DNA of 64,000 bases, taken from Trinickia dabaoshanensis (lineage in GTDB: Bacteria > Pseudomonadota > Gammaproteobacteria > Burkholderiales > Burkholderiaceae). The stretch spans positions 286,474 to 350,473 of the forward strand of contig NZ_PNYA01000003.1 of assembly GCF_002879885.1 (NCBI RefSeq), given 5' to 3'. Every line of letters starts with the position of its first letter. The first letter of the stretch is position 1. A model generated the notes under the pieces. That model searched no databases and was not told where the DNA came from. It saw nothing but the letters and a program-made list of their open reading frames with translations. The position numbers and the translations under genes are program-made. Positions 9,350-18,149 of this stretch are shown here, one piece after another.

Positions 9350-10570
9350 TTATTTCCACAGATCGCACTGCGTTTCAGCCTTCGTGCCGAACGCTTGATC
9401 GCCCGGGATCGTCGCCTTCAGCGTGTAGTAGTCCCAAGGCTTCTTCGATTCGGCCGGCGTCTTCACCTGGAACAGGTACATGTCGTGCAGCATCACGCCG
9501 TCGGGGCGAATGGAGCCCTTTGCATAGAAGTCGTCGATCTTCTGGCTGTGCAACTGCGCCATCACCTTGTCCGGATCGGTCGAGCCGACGGCCTTCACGG
9601 CGTTCAGGTAGTCCATCGTTGCCGAGTAGTCCGCCGCTTGCAGGCTGGACGGCATCTTGCCGGTCTTCTTGAAGTACTTCTGCGCCCAAGCGCGCGACTT
9701 ATCGTTCTGATCCCAGTACCAGCTATCGGTCAGCAACAAGCCTTCCGCCGTCTGCAGGCCGACGCTATGCACGTCGTCCAGGAACATCAGCAGCGCGGCG
9801 ATCTTCATCGTCTTCGTGATGCCGAATTCCTTGGCCGCTTTCAGCGAGTTCACCGTGTCGCCGCCCGCGTTGGCGAGCCCGAGCACTTGCGCCTTCGACG
9901 ACTGCGCCTGCAGCAAGAACGAAGAGAAATCCGATGCCGACAGCGGATGCAACGCGTTACCGAGAACCTTGCCGCCGTTGGACTCGACGACCTTCGCCGT
10001 GTTGCTCTCGAGCGATTTGCCGAAGGCGTAGTCGGCGGTCAGGAAGTACCAATTCTTGAAGCCCTGCTTCACGATCGCCGAGCCCGTACCGCGTGCGAGC
10101 GCGGTCGTGTCATACGCGTAGTGGACCGTGTAGGGCGTGCATTGCTTGTTGGTCAGCGCGTCCGTGCCCGCGCCGATCGAGAAGTACGGACGCTTCTTGT
10201 CTTTGATGACGTCGTTCATCGCGAGGCCCGTGGCCGAATTGGTCCCGCCGACGAGCATGTCCAGGCCTTCCGTGTCGATCCACTTGCGCGCCGTGGAGGC
10301 GGCGATGTCGGCCTTGTTCTGGTGGTCCTGGGTCAGCAGCTTGATCGGCAGTCCGTTGACCTTGCCGCCGAAATCATCGATCGCCATTTGGATCGCGGTG
10401 GCACCGCCCTTGCCGTCGATATCGGCGTACAGCCCCGACATATCCGTGATGAAGCCGATCGTGACTTGGCTTTCGGCCGCTTGCGCGTGCTGCGCGGCGA
10501 ACGAGGCGGCGAATGCGGTACCGGCGACTGCGAGAGTGCGAACAGCGCTTGCAAGCAACTTGATCCTCAT
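9350..10570 (-). CDS. livK: ABC substrate-binding protein (second liv-type system)
   Basis: The start is taken as the ATG read from 10570 because GAAGGAGATACCA lies directly before it and it gives a signal peptide (MRIKLLASAVRTL...AAQHAQA/AES). The mature protein begins VTIGFITDMSGLYADIDGKGG, a type I periplasmic binding fold. The family resembles urea/short-chain amide or branched-chain amino-acid binding proteins, with segments such as GGTNSATGLAMNDV and LADSWYWDQ-like text near residue 285. About 406 residues, normal length. Ligand is uncertain: the dYADIDG start and the WYWDQND segment are shared by many beta-proteobacterial paralogues of unknown substrate. Confidence 0.9.
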   Translation of the reverse strand: MRIKLLASAVRTLAVAGTAFAASFAAQHAQAAESQVTIGFITDMSGLYADIDGKGGATAIQMAIDDFGGKVNGLPIKLLTQDHQNKADIAASTARKWIDTEGLDMLVGGTNSATGLAMNDVIKDKKRPYFSIGAGTDALTNKQCTPYTVHYAYDTTALARGTGSAIVKQGFKNWYFLTADYAFGKSLESNTAKVVESNGGKVLGNALHPLSASDFSSFLLQAQSSKAQVLGLANAGGDTVNSLKAAKEFGITKTMKIAALLMFLDDVHSVGLQTAEGLLLTDSWYWDQNDKSRAWAQKYFKKTGKMPSSLQAADYSATMDYLNAVKAVGSTDPDKVMAQLHSQKIDDFYAKGSIRPDGVMLHDMYLFQVKTPAESKKPWDYYTLKATIPGDQAFGTKAETQCDLWK

Positions 10571-10681
10571 TGGTATCTCCTTCTTCGCTTTTGGTTGTGC
10601 ATGCAACTTTTTTCGTCGGCGCGTCGAACTCCATCCGGATGAAGACGAGCGCGCATCCAATGGCATAGTGCCCGTGAATAA

Positions 10682-11449
10682 TCAGACGCCGAGTAAATCG
10701 TGCAGCACCGGCATCTTGCCTTCCAACTCGCTCGCGACGAAGTGCTCGACGATACGCCCATGCTCCATGACATAGAAGCGATCGGCCAGCGGCGCCGCGA
10801 AGCGGAAGTTTTGTTCGACCATGACGATCGTATAGCCGCGCGCCTTGAGCGTGAGAATCATGCGCGCCAGCGCTTGTACGATGACGGGGGCGAGGCCTTC
10901 GGAGATTTCGTCGAGCAGCAACAAGTTCGCGCCCGTGCGCAAGATGCGCGCGACGGCGAGCATTTGCTGCTCGCCGCCCGAGAGCCGCGTGCCCTGGCTC
11001 ATCCGGCGTTCCTTCAAATTCGGGAACATCTCGTAGATCTCGTCGAGCGACATCGCGTTGTCCGATGCGCCGACCATCGGCGGCAGCAACAGATTTTCCT
11101 CGCACGACAGGCTCGAGAAGATCGCGCGCTCTTCGGGGCAATAACCCACGCCGCAGTGCGCGATCTTATGCGTCGGCATCTGAATGGTTTCGCGCTCGCC
11201 GATGCGCACGGAGCCCGTGCGCCGGCCGGTCAGACCCATGATCGCGCGCAGCGTCGTCGTTCGACCCGCACCGTTGCGGCCGAGCAAGGTCACCACCTCG
11301 CCGCGCCTGACGGTCAGATCGACGCCGTGCAAGATGTGCGATTCGCCGTACCACGCTTGCAGGTCCGAGATCGTCAATGCGGCCGCCGCACCGGCCAGTG
11401 CTTCGCTCGTGCCGCTCACGGCGACGGTTTCCGACTGCGTGTGGTTCAT
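10682..11449 (-). CDS. livF: LivF-type ABC ATPase with Arg in Walker A
   Basis: This 255-residue protein is a LivF homologue with an extra ~25-residue N-terminus before LTISDLQAWYGESHILHGVDL. The nucleotide-binding loop reads GRNGAGRTTT: the invariant Walker A lysine is arginine. The codon is CGA in GGT-CGA-ACG, so it is not a misread frame. The other motifs are intact: signature LSGGEQQ, Walker B LLLLDEISEGLAP (Ile where Pro is usual) and switch VEQNF. Its ATG overlaps the livG stop as ATGA. It would serve the LivH/LivM pair downstream. Arg at this position usually weakens ATP hydrolysis, yet the gene is otherwise well conserved. Confidence 0.9.
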   Translation of the reverse strand: MNHTQSETVAVSGTSEALAGAAAALTISDLQAWYGESHILHGVDLTVRRGEVVTLLGRNGAGRTTTLRAIMGLTGRRTGSVRIGERETIQMPTHKIAHCGVGYCPEERAIFSSLSCEENLLLPPMVGASDNAMSLDEIYEMFPNLKERRMSQGTRLSGGEQQMLAVARILRTGANLLLLDEISEGLAPVIVQALARMILTLKARGYTIVMVEQNFRFAAPLADRFYVMEHGRIVEHFVASELEGKMPVLHDLLGV

Positions 11450-12225
11450 CCGTGCGCCCCCGTCAACGCAGCGTCGGCGCTGCCCATGTAAGCCTGCATG
11501 ACGAGCGGGTTCTTCGATACCTCGGCATAGCTGCCTTCCGCGAGCACCTCGCCGCGTTGCAAGACGGTGATCGTGTCGGAGATACCCGCGATCACGTTCA
11601 TGTTGTGTTCCACCATGAGAATCGTGCGGCCCGCCGATACCTTCTTGATCAGCGCCGTCACGCGATCGACGTCCTCGTGCCCCATGCCTTGCGTCGGTTC
11701 GTCGAGCAGCATGAGTTCGGGCTCCATCGCCAGCGTCGTCGCGATCTCGAGCGCGCGTTTGCGCCCATACGAGAGTTCGACCGTCAGCGTATCGGCGAAA
11801 TCGGTCAAGCCCACTTGAGCCAGTAACTCGTGCGCGCGATCGTCGAGACGATTCAGCGTCCGCGCACTACGCCAGAAGTGATAAGAGGTACCGAGCGTGC
11901 GCTGCAAGCCGACGCGCACGTTTTGCAAGACGCTCAAATGAGGAAAAACCGCCGAGATCTGAAACGAGCGGATGATGCCGCGCCGCGCGATTTGGGCGGG
12001 ACGCTCGCGTGTGATGTCGACGTTGTTGAAGACGATCTGCCCCGCACTGGGCTCGAGAAACTTCGTCAGCAAGTTGAAGCACGTCGTCTTGCCCGCGCCG
12101 TTCGGGCCGATCAACGCATGGATCGAACCGCGGCGTACACGCAAGTTCACACCGTTCACGGCCGTGAAGCCCTTGAACTCTTTGGTCAGCCCGCGTGTTT
12201 CCAAAATCGTGTCGCCGAGAATCAT
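11446..12225 (-). CDS. livG: LivG-type ABC ATPase (second system)
   Basis: This ATPase of about 259 residues starts MILGDTILETRGLTKEFKGF; the ATG at 12225 has an AAGGGG run just upstream, whereas the earlier in-frame ATG at 12237 has none. Walker A is GPNGAGKTT, Walker B LMLLDEPTQGM, H-loop VEHNM. The signature reads LSYGRKR in place of LSGGQ, as in LivG/UrtD relatives. The loop with RSFQISAVFPHLSV is typical of LivG. It overlaps livF by ATGA and is the first gene of the K-H-M set on this strand. Confidence 0.92.
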   Translation of the reverse strand: MILGDTILETRGLTKEFKGFTAVNGVNLRVRRGSIHALIGPNGAGKTTCFNLLTKFLEPSAGQIVFNNVDITRERPAQIARRGIIRSFQISAVFPHLSVLQNVRVGLQRTLGTSYHFWRSARTLNRLDDRAHELLAQVGLTDFADTLTVELSYGRKRALEIATTLAMEPELMLLDEPTQGMGHEDVDRVTALIKKVSAGRTILMVEHNMNVIAGISDTITVLQRGEVLAEGSYAEVSKNPLVMQAYMGSADAALTGAHG

Positions 12226-12340
12226 GTCCCCTTCCATGCGAAGTCAGGCAAACACTGCATATGGCACGCGCTTGTCGAGCGCGGCGCTTGCCGGACGGTG
12301 CGCCCCCGGTAGACGGGGCGGCCGCCGTTTATGGCATGGT

Positions 12341-12403
12341 GCATCAATGCGGAGAGGTCGGCCCCGCCCCATGCGGCATCGCGCATTGTCGCGCCATTGA
12401 TGC
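12341..12403. repeat. short inverted repeat in the gap upstream of livG
   Basis: GCATCAATG (12341-12349) and CATTGATGC (12395-12403) are perfect 9-bp inverted copies separated by 45 nt. They lie in the 242-bp gap between the GMC oxidoreductase end and livG. They could be operator half-sites for liv control, but nothing identifies the regulator. Confidence 0.4.
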
Positions 12404-12467
12404 AGCGCAATCATAGGGATTTGCACTAGTGCTTAATTGTGTAAGCAAGCAATTCGCGCGAGGCGCG

Positions 12468-14171
12468 TCACACGGCCGTCACGATGGAAGCGGCCCCGGC
12501 ATCGGGCACCGACGATGCGCGAGCGCGACGATCCGCGCGAATCATCTCGCTCGCGCGCTCGGCGATCATCAGCGTGGGCGAGTTCGTGTTGCCCGATGTG
12601 ATCGTGGGCATCACCGATGCATCGACCACGCGCAGTCCGGTGACGCCCAGCACGCGCAACCTCGAATCGACCACGGCGCCGGGATCGCCGGCCGTACCCA
12701 TGCGGCATGTGCCGACTGGATGGAAGATCGTAGTCCCCACGGCGCCGGCGGCTTGCACGAGTTCTTCCTCGGTCTGGTAGCGGGGCCCGGGTAGGATCTC
12801 CTCGGGCGCGTAACGCGCGAGCGCCGGCGCTTGTACGATACGGCGCGTGAGCCGCAGCGCATTGGCGGCCACGTGCCGATCGTAATCGGTGGACAGATAA
12901 TTGGGCGCGATCACGGGCGGCGCGAGCGGGTCCGGCGATTCGATATGGATGCTGCCGCGCGAGGTGGGCCGCAGCGGGCAAGCGGACGCCGTAAACGCGT
13001 TGAAGCGGTGCAGCGGTTCGCCGAAGCGATCGAGCGAGAGCGGCTGCACGTGGTATTCGATGTCGGGTCGAGTGATCGATGCATCGTGCTCCGAGGACTT
13101 CGCGAAAGCGCCCAACTGCGAGGGCGACATCGACATCGGGCCACTGCGCCAGAGCGCGTATTGCATGCCGATGAGCAGCTTGCCCCACCAATGCGCCGTC
13201 ATCGTGTTGAGCGTGCGCACGCCGCGCACGCGATACGCCGTGCGCAATTGAAGGTGGTCTTGCAAGTTCTCGCCGACGCCGCGCGCGTCGTGCACGACCT
13301 CGATACCGAGGCCCTGCAAACGCGCCCCATTGCCGACACCGGAGAGTTCGAGCAATTGCGGAGAATTGACGGCGCCCGCCGCCAACACCACCTCGATCCT
13401 TGCACGCGCAACGAACTCGCGCGTGCCGGAGGCGCCTGCACGCCGGTAGACGACGCCTGTGCAACGTTTTGCATCGTCGAAGCTGAGCCGCCGAACCTGC
13501 GCGTCGGTCACCACGGTGAGATTCGGGCGTTCGAGAGCCGGGCGCAAAAATGCCTTCGATGCGTTCCAGCGCACGCCACGCTTTTGGTTGACCTCGAAGT
13601 ATCCGACCCCGCTGTTGTCGCCTCGATTGAAATCGTCGGTCGCGGGAATACCGGTTTGCTGCGCGGCCTCGCGAAACGCTTCTAGGACCTGCCATTTGAG
13701 CCGCTGCTTCTCGACGCGCCACGCTCCGCCCGAGCCGTGCCACGCGTTAGCGCCGCCATGATGATCCTCGCTGCGCTTGAACACGGGCAACACCGCGTCC
13801 CACGACCACGACGCGTCACCCGTTGCGCGCGCCCATTCGTCGTAATCCTCGCGCTGGCCTCGCATGTAGATCATGCCGTTGATCGACGAGCTGCCGCCCA
13901 GCACCCGCCCGCGCGGATACGCCAGCGAGCGCCCGCCCAAGCCCGCCTCCTCGCGCGTACGGTACAGCCAATCGGTGCGCGGGTTGCCGATGCAGTACAG
14001 ATAGCCGACCGGCACGTGGATCCAGTGATAGTTGTCCTTGCCGCCCGCCTCGATCAGCAGCACGCTCACTTGCGCATCCTCGCTGAGCCGGTTCGCCAGC
14101 ACGCATCCCGCCGTGCCCGCGCCGACGATGACATAGTCGAACTCGCCTTCGAAAATCGTCTCGTTGGTCAT
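12468..14171 (-). CDS. GMC-family FAD oxidoreductase (choline dehydrogenase-like)
   Basis: The 567-residue protein starts MTNETIFEGEFDYVIVGAGTAGCVLANRLSED: the ATG read from 14171 precedes the N-terminal GxGxxG FAD motif by a normal distance, while the frame remains open far upstream without support. GMC signature 1 (RGRVLGGSSSINGMIYMRG) and signature 2 (GAVNSPQLLELSG) are both clear. The C-terminal catalytic His and Asn are in HPVGTCRMG and SGNTNSPTLMIAERA. Such enzymes oxidise alcohols, choline or related substrates with FAD. There is no membrane segment. It is divergent from a LysR regulator with a clean operator between, so its expression is probably induced by its substrate. The actual substrate is unknown. 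Confidence 0.93.
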   Translation of the reverse strand: MTNETIFEGEFDYVIVGAGTAGCVLANRLSEDAQVSVLLIEAGGKDNYHWIHVPVGYLYCIGNPRTDWLYRTREEAGLGGRSLAYPRGRVLGGSSSINGMIYMRGQREDYDEWARATGDASWSWDAVLPVFKRSEDHHGGANAWHGSGGAWRVEKQRLKWQVLEAFREAAQQTGIPATDDFNRGDNSGVGYFEVNQKRGVRWNASKAFLRPALERPNLTVVTDAQVRRLSFDDAKRCTGVVYRRAGASGTREFVARARIEVVLAAGAVNSPQLLELSGVGNGARLQGLGIEVVHDARGVGENLQDHLQLRTAYRVRGVRTLNTMTAHWWGKLLIGMQYALWRSGPMSMSPSQLGAFAKSSEHDASITRPDIEYHVQPLSLDRFGEPLHRFNAFTASACPLRPTSRGSIHIESPDPLAPPVIAPNYLSTDYDRHVAANALRLTRRIVQAPALARYAPEEILPGPRYQTEEELVQAAGAVGTTIFHPVGTCRMGTAGDPGAVVDSRLRVLGVTGLRVVDASVMPTITSGNTNSPTLMIAERASEMIRADRRARASSVPDAGAASIVTAV

Positions 14172-14273
14172 GACGTGCCCCGCCTCACATCGAATGAAAT
14201 GAAAAATGCCGCACCCTTGGCAAACCGAGCGTACCCGCCAATGTGACCCGAAATCCAATGAGTTCTCCTCAAC

Positions 14274-14300
14274 GGCGATATAAGCCGCGCTAATATCGCC
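14274..14300. promoter_or_regulatory. LysR-type operator (T-N11-A)
   Basis: GGCGATAT (14274-14281) and ATATCGCC (14293-14300) are perfect inverted repeats separated by exactly 11 nt, the classic LysR-type geometry. The site ends 3 nt before the LysR start codon and faces the divergent GMC oxidoreductase gene, so it could serve both autorepression and activation. Confidence 0.75.
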
Positions 14301-14303
14301 GCC

Positions 14304-15200
14304 ATGGACCTTACTTTGCTTCGAGCCTTCGTGACGGTCGCGCGCGTCGGCAACCTCACGCGCGCCGCCGCACAGCTCCATCTGACCCAGCCGGCCGTCA
14401 GCCTGCAGATCAAGAATCTGCAGGAAGCGCTCGACGTGGCGCTGTTCGTGCGGACCCCGCATGGGCTCGCGCTGACGCGCGACGGGCAAGCGCTCCTGCC
14501 GCACGCGGAGCGCGCGCTCGCCGCGGCGGGCGACGTCGAGCGCGCGGCGGCGGCCTTGCGCCAGGAAGTGCGCGGGCGGCTGCGTATCGGCACCATCCTC
14601 GATCCGCAGTTCCTGCGCCTCGGGGGCTTTCTGAAGCAACTCGTCGAAACCTATCCCCAGATCGAAACGGCGTTGCGCCACGGCATGTCGGGCTGGGTCG
14701 CGGAGCAAGTGCGCACGCGCGAACTCGACGTCGGTTATTACATCGGAGAAAGCGCCGAGGACGGTATGCCCGATGCGCTGTTTCACGTCGCAACGCTAAC
14801 GCGCTTTCAATACCGTGTGCTCGCGCCGGCCGGCTGGAAGGAACGCGTCGGCCCCTCGCCGGATTGGCGCTCGCTGGCGGCGCTGCCCTGGATTTGGACG
14901 CCGCCCGCGTCCGCGCACAACCGGCTGCTGTCGCGCTTGTTCGCGCAAGCCGGCGCCGATCCGGTCAAAGTCGCCGAGGTCGATCAGGAGACGTCGATGC
15001 TCGATCTCGTCAAATCGGGCGTCGGTCTTTCGCTGGCACGCGACGCGATCGCCATCGAGCAAGCGCACACGCACGCGCTCACCATCGTCGAAGGCGTGAC
15101 GGTGCCGACTCAATTGACGTTTATCGCGTTGGCCGAGCGCATGGACGAGCCTGCGATCGCATGCGCGTTCAAGCTCATCGAAGCCCAATGGACCATTTGA
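14304..15200 (+). CDS. LysR-family transcriptional regulator
   Basis: This 298-residue protein has the N-terminal winged helix (MDLTLLRAFVTVARVGNLTRAAAQLHLTQPAVSLQIKNLQEALDVALF) followed by a LysR substrate-binding domain from about residue 90. Length is normal. It is transcribed divergently from the GMC oxidoreductase gene, 132 bp away, with a perfect T-N11-A operator in between. It therefore probably controls that dehydrogenase and itself. Inducer unknown. Confidence 0.93.
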   Translation: MDLTLLRAFVTVARVGNLTRAAAQLHLTQPAVSLQIKNLQEALDVALFVRTPHGLALTRDGQALLPHAERALAAAGDVERAAAALRQEVRGRLRIGTILDPQFLRLGGFLKQLVETYPQIETALRHGMSGWVAEQVRTRELDVGYYIGESAEDGMPDALFHVATLTRFQYRVLAPAGWKERVGPSPDWRSLAALPWIWTPPASAHNRLLSRLFAQAGADPVKVAEVDQETSMLDLVKSGVGLSLARDAIAIEQAHTHALTIVEGVTVPTQLTFIALAERMDEPAIACAFKLIEAQWTI

Positions 15201-15271
15201 CCTAGTACGAAGTTGGCGGACACGGATCGCCGCTTTTTGTTAGATTCGTCACGTTTCGACAGGAGCTCGAC

Positions 15272-15805
15272 ATGGCACGCAACATTGAACTCAAAGCGCA
15301 CGCCCGCGCGTTCGACGAACTGCGCGAGCGCGCCGCCGCCCTCGCGGACGACGCACCGCTCATCTTTCGTCAACAAGATTTCTTCTACGACGTGCCGCGC
15401 GGCCGTTTGAAGCTGCGTCAATTCGACGACGGCACGCCCGCGGAACTGATCTTCTATCAGCGCGACGACCGCGACGGCCCGAAGGCGTCGTACTACTCGC
15501 GCAGCCCGGTCACGAACGCCGATGCCATGCACGCGCTCCTCGCACAAGCGCTGTCCACGCGCGGCATCGTGACCAAGGAGCGTCACGTCTATCTGACGGG
15601 GCGTACACGAATTCATCTGGACCGCGTCGACGGCCTGGGCGATTTCATCGAACTCGAGGTCGTGCTCGCGCCCGACGATAACGAGGAAGACGGCGCGGCC
15701 GAGGCGCACGCGCTGTTCAAGCAACTCGGCGTGGCGCAAGCCGATCTCGTCGCCGTGGCTTACGTCGACCTACTCAATGACGGGCTCGGAGGCCGCGCCG
15801 CCTGA
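15272..15805 (+). CDS. CYTH-domain protein (class IV adenylate cyclase / triphosphatase-like)
   Basis: This 177-residue protein begins MARNIELKAHA, a variant of the ExExK signature of CYTH tunnel enzymes. It also shows GRLKLRQF, YYSRSP, RTRIHLD and FIELEVVL, the ordered basic and acidic strand motifs of the triphosphate tunnel. An AGGAG run sits 7 nt before the ATG. CYTH proteins hydrolyse inorganic or thiamine triphosphate or, in the CyaB branch, make cAMP. The CyaB-like FFYDVPRGRLKLRQ arrangement fits the group annotated as class IV adenylate cyclase, but activity cannot be assigned. It is an isolated gene between LysR and a convergent Lrp gene. Confidence 0.85.
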   Translation: MARNIELKAHARAFDELRERAAALADDAPLIFRQQDFFYDVPRGRLKLRQFDDGTPAELIFYQRDDRDGPKASYYSRSPVTNADAMHALLAQALSTRGIVTKERHVYLTGRTRIHLDRVDGLGDFIELEVVLAPDDNEEDGAAEAHALFKQLGVAQADLVAVAYVDLLNDGLGGRAA

Positions 15806-15833
15806 CTGCCGCGATACCGTACGCGGGGGCGGC

Positions 15834-16325
15834 TCAGGCCTGCGCCGTCCCCGGTGCGAGATGATCGAGCGGCAAGGGGCCGTTGCGCTTGAACGTCGTC
15901 AGCACGATATTCGAGCGCACGCTGTCCACGCCGGGCACGCGCATGAGCTTTTTCATGACGAACGACGAAAGCGCGTTCAAATCCGGCGCGACGATACGAA
16001 GCAAATAGTCGGCATCGCCCACCACGGCGTGACATTCGAGCACTTCGGGCAGCACGTCGATCTGCTGCTGAAACTGTTCCACGATCGAGTCGCCGTGATG
16101 CTTCAGTTTCAGGCTCGTGAAGGCCATCACGCCGAGGCCGAGTTTCTCGGGCCGCAACACGACGCGATAGCCATCGATTACGCCCAACGCTTCGAGCCGT
16201 TGAAGGCGGCGGCCGATTTGCGAAGGCGAAAGCGGCACACGCTCGCCAAGTTGCTGGTGGGTGGCGCGTCCGAAGCGCTGTAGCACCTCGAGCAGCGCCA
16301 AATCGAAGTGATCGAGATCGAGCAT
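15834..16325 (-). CDS. Lrp/AsnC-family regulator next to phhA
   Basis: This 163-residue protein has an N-terminal helix-turn-helix (LDLDHFDLALLEVLQRFGRATHQQLGERVPLSPSQIGRRLQRLEALGVI) and a C-terminal RAM ligand domain with VMAFTSLKLKHH and CHAVVGDADYLLRIVAPDLNAL. It is divergent from phenylalanine hydroxylase, with a perfect palindrome in the 137-bp gap. The arrangement suggests aromatic-amino-acid-responsive control of phhA. Confidence 0.93.
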   Translation of the reverse strand: MLDLDHFDLALLEVLQRFGRATHQQLGERVPLSPSQIGRRLQRLEALGVIDGYRVVLRPEKLGLGVMAFTSLKLKHHGDSIVEQFQQQIDVLPEVLECHAVVGDADYLLRIVAPDLNALSSFVMKKLMRVPGVDSVRSNIVLTTFKRNGPLPLDHLAPGTAQA

Positions 16326-16364
16326 GAGGAATTCCCGCGCAAATATTGAAAAACGTGCGCGATT

Positions 16365-16382
16365 ATCGCATATTCATGCGAT
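16365..16382. promoter_or_regulatory. candidate Lrp-type operator for phhA
   Basis: ATCGCAT-ATTC-ATGCGAT is a perfect 7-bp inverted repeat with a 4-nt spacer. The symmetry extends imperfectly to GATT-ATCGCAT / ATGCGAT-CAATC. Flanking AAATATT and AAATATG tracts resemble the A/T-rich spacing of Lrp sites. It lies between the Lrp gene and phhA. Confidence 0.6.
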
Positions 16383-16462
16383 CAATCGACAAATATGCGC
16401 CCTATCCGCGCGAGGCCCGCACTAGACTTGCATCGAACGTCATATCGATGCAGGTACCTGTC

Positions 16463-17350
16463 ATGTCCGCCACCGCCGAACTCACCGAAAGACCCGAAAC
16501 GCGCCCCGTTCCGCGCGACGATTTCACCATCGATCAGCCGCTCGAGCGTTATGTCGATACCGACCATGCCGTTTGGGCCCATTTGTATGCGCGCCAGGCT
16601 TCGTTGCTGGAGGGCCGCGTGTGTCACGCGTTTCTCGAGGGGCTCGGCAAGCTCGATTTGCCCAAAAACCGGGTCCCGTCGTTCGCCGCGCTCAATCGCA
16701 GGCTGCGCGCCGCGACGGGCTTCGAGATCGTCGCCGTGCCGGGGCTCGTCCCCGATCGCGTATTTTTCGAGCACTTGGCCAATCGGCGATTTCCGGTGAC
16801 CTGGTGGATGCGCCGGCCCGATCAACTCGACTACTTGCAAGAGCCCGACTGCTTTCACGATTTGTTCGGTCACGTGCCGCTGTTGATCGATCCTGTCTTC
16901 GCCGACTACATGCAGGCATATGGCCGCGCCGCGTTGGCGTTCGCGCACGATGCGAACGCGCTGCCGCTCTTTGCCCGGCTCTATTGGTACACGGTGGAGT
17001 TCGGCCTGATACGTGATGCCGCCGCCCCGAACGGCATGCGCGTGTACGGCGCCGGCATCGTATCGAGCAAGAGCGAAACGCTCTACAGCTTGGATAGCGA
17101 TAGCCCGAATCGAATCGGTTTTGCGCTCGAACGCGTTCTGCGCACACGGTATCGGATCGATACGTTCCAAAAGACCTATTTCGTTATCGACGACTTCCGG
17201 CAATTGTTCGATATCGCACGAGCCGACTTCGCCAAGCTCATCCCCGCATTCGCCGGCGCCCCGGCACTGGGCGCCGGGGACGTTTTGCCGGGCGATGCCG
17301 TCATCACGCGAGGAAGCGGCCAAGGTTGGGCTCGCGAAGGCGACGTCTAA
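16463..17350 (+). CDS. phhA: phenylalanine 4-monooxygenase
   Basis: This 295-residue enzyme hydroxylates phenylalanine to tyrosine using tetrahydropterin, iron and O2. The iron ligands are visible: His132 and His137 in [14 protein letters not shown] and Glu179 in WYTVEFGL. The pterin/substrate motifs [11 protein letters not shown] and [17 protein letters not shown] are also present. The start at 16463 ([17 protein letters not shown]) has AGG 8 nt upstream and gives the usual length for bacterial PhhA; earlier in-frame ATGs at 16346 and 16448 would run into the regulatory palindrome. It is followed after 124 bp by the pterin-recycling gene phhB, and is divergent from an Lrp regulator. Confidence 0.96.
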   Translation: MSATAELTERPETRPVPRDDFTIDQPLERYVDTDHAVWAHLYARQASLLEGRVCHAFLEGLGKLDLPKNRVPSFAALNRRLRAATGFEIVAVPGLVPDRVFFEHLANRRFPVTWWMRRPDQLDYLQEPDCFHDLFGHVPLLIDPVFADYMQAYGRAALAFAHDANALPLFARLYWYTVEFGLIRDAAAPNGMRVYGAGIVSSKSETLYSLDSDSPNRIGFALERVLRTRYRIDTFQKTYFVIDDFRQLFDIARADFAKLIPAFAGAPALGAGDVLPGDAVITRGSGQGWAREGDV

Positions 17351-17474
17351 AGGCAGACGGCATGCGCCGAGCGGTGCAAGCGCACTTGTGAAAGAATGGC
17401 CGGATGATCATGGCGCGGGCACGGCGATCGGGTCGATTCCCCTCCCATGTCCGCAACGAACAGGAGGTGATGCA

Positions 17475-17777
17475 ATGATCCACAAACTGACCTCGGAGGA
17501 ACGCGCGACGCAACTTTCGCAATTGTCCGGCTGGCAAGCGGTGACCGGGCGCGACGCGATTCACCGGCAATTCAAATTCGCCGATTTCAACGAAGCCTTC
17601 GGTTTCATGACGCGCGTGGCGATCAAGGCGCAGGAAATGAACCACCATCCCGAATGGTTCAACGTCTATCACACCGTGGATATCACGCTGACGACGCACG
17701 ACGCGCAAGGCGTGACCGAGCGCGACATCGCGTTGGCGCACTTCATCGAGGACGTCGCGAAACGTACGCGCGGCTAA
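17475..17777 (+). CDS. phhB: pterin-4a-carbinolamine dehydratase
   Basis: This 100-residue protein starts after a strong CAGGAGGTG ribosome site. The family motif [12 protein letters not shown], with the catalytic His pair, is intact, as is [19 protein letters not shown]. It dehydrates the carbinolamine made by PhhA so the cofactor can be reduced and re-used. Linkage to phhA confirms the role. Confidence 0.96.
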   Translation: MIHKLTSEERATQLSQLSGWQAVTGRDAIHRQFKFADFNEAFGFMTRVAIKAQEMNHHPEWFNVYHTVDITLTTHDAQGVTERDIALAHFIEDVAKRTRG

Positions 17778-17807
17778 CACGGTCCTTACGTGGTTTCTTA
17801 CGTATCG

Positions 17808-18041
17808 CTAACCCCGCCCGGCCCGCACGTATGCTTCCCACGCATCGCGTGCGGCCGCCTCGAGTCCGTCCGACGATACGGTGCCGCGACGCTGTACAAT
17901 CATCAGCGCATACGGCTTGGACAGTGCGCTAGCCTCTTTGCACAAGCTGAGCTCATCGCCGCTCGAAGGCGAACGAGCACGCCAAAAGTTGATCGCGGCT
18001 TCGAGTTCGTTGATCGTTATCTCGGACATGTTCGTGATCAT
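17808..18041 (-). CDS. small conserved protein resembling DUF3717
   Basis: This 77-residue protein contains MSEITINELEAAINFWRAR, SLCKEASALSKPYALMI and AARDAWEAYV, a pattern I recognise as the DUF3717 family, common in Burkholderia and of unknown function. The start at 18041 has GGAG 8 nt upstream; an internal ATG at 18029 has none. There is no signal peptide or membrane segment; it is probably a small cytoplasmic helical protein. It converges with phhB and is divergent from the response regulator gene. Confidence 0.75.
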   Translation of the reverse strand: MITNMSEITINELEAAINFWRARSPSSGDELSLCKEASALSKPYALMIVQRRGTVSSDGLEAAARDAWEAYVRAGRG

Positions 18042-18149
18042 TTGGCGGGCTCCGGAGCTTGACCTGCGGCGGCACGCTTTGCTGTGTGGCGAAGGCATCG
18101 CCGGTCGGCGTGCCACGAACGCGTAATCCATTGTACTTGAGCGAATTCC

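Noticed and set aside
12468..14786. An N-terminal 205-residue extension of the GMC oxidoreductase
   Set aside because: The extension overlaps the divergent LysR gene and has no fold; the FAD motif starts just after the ATG at 14171.
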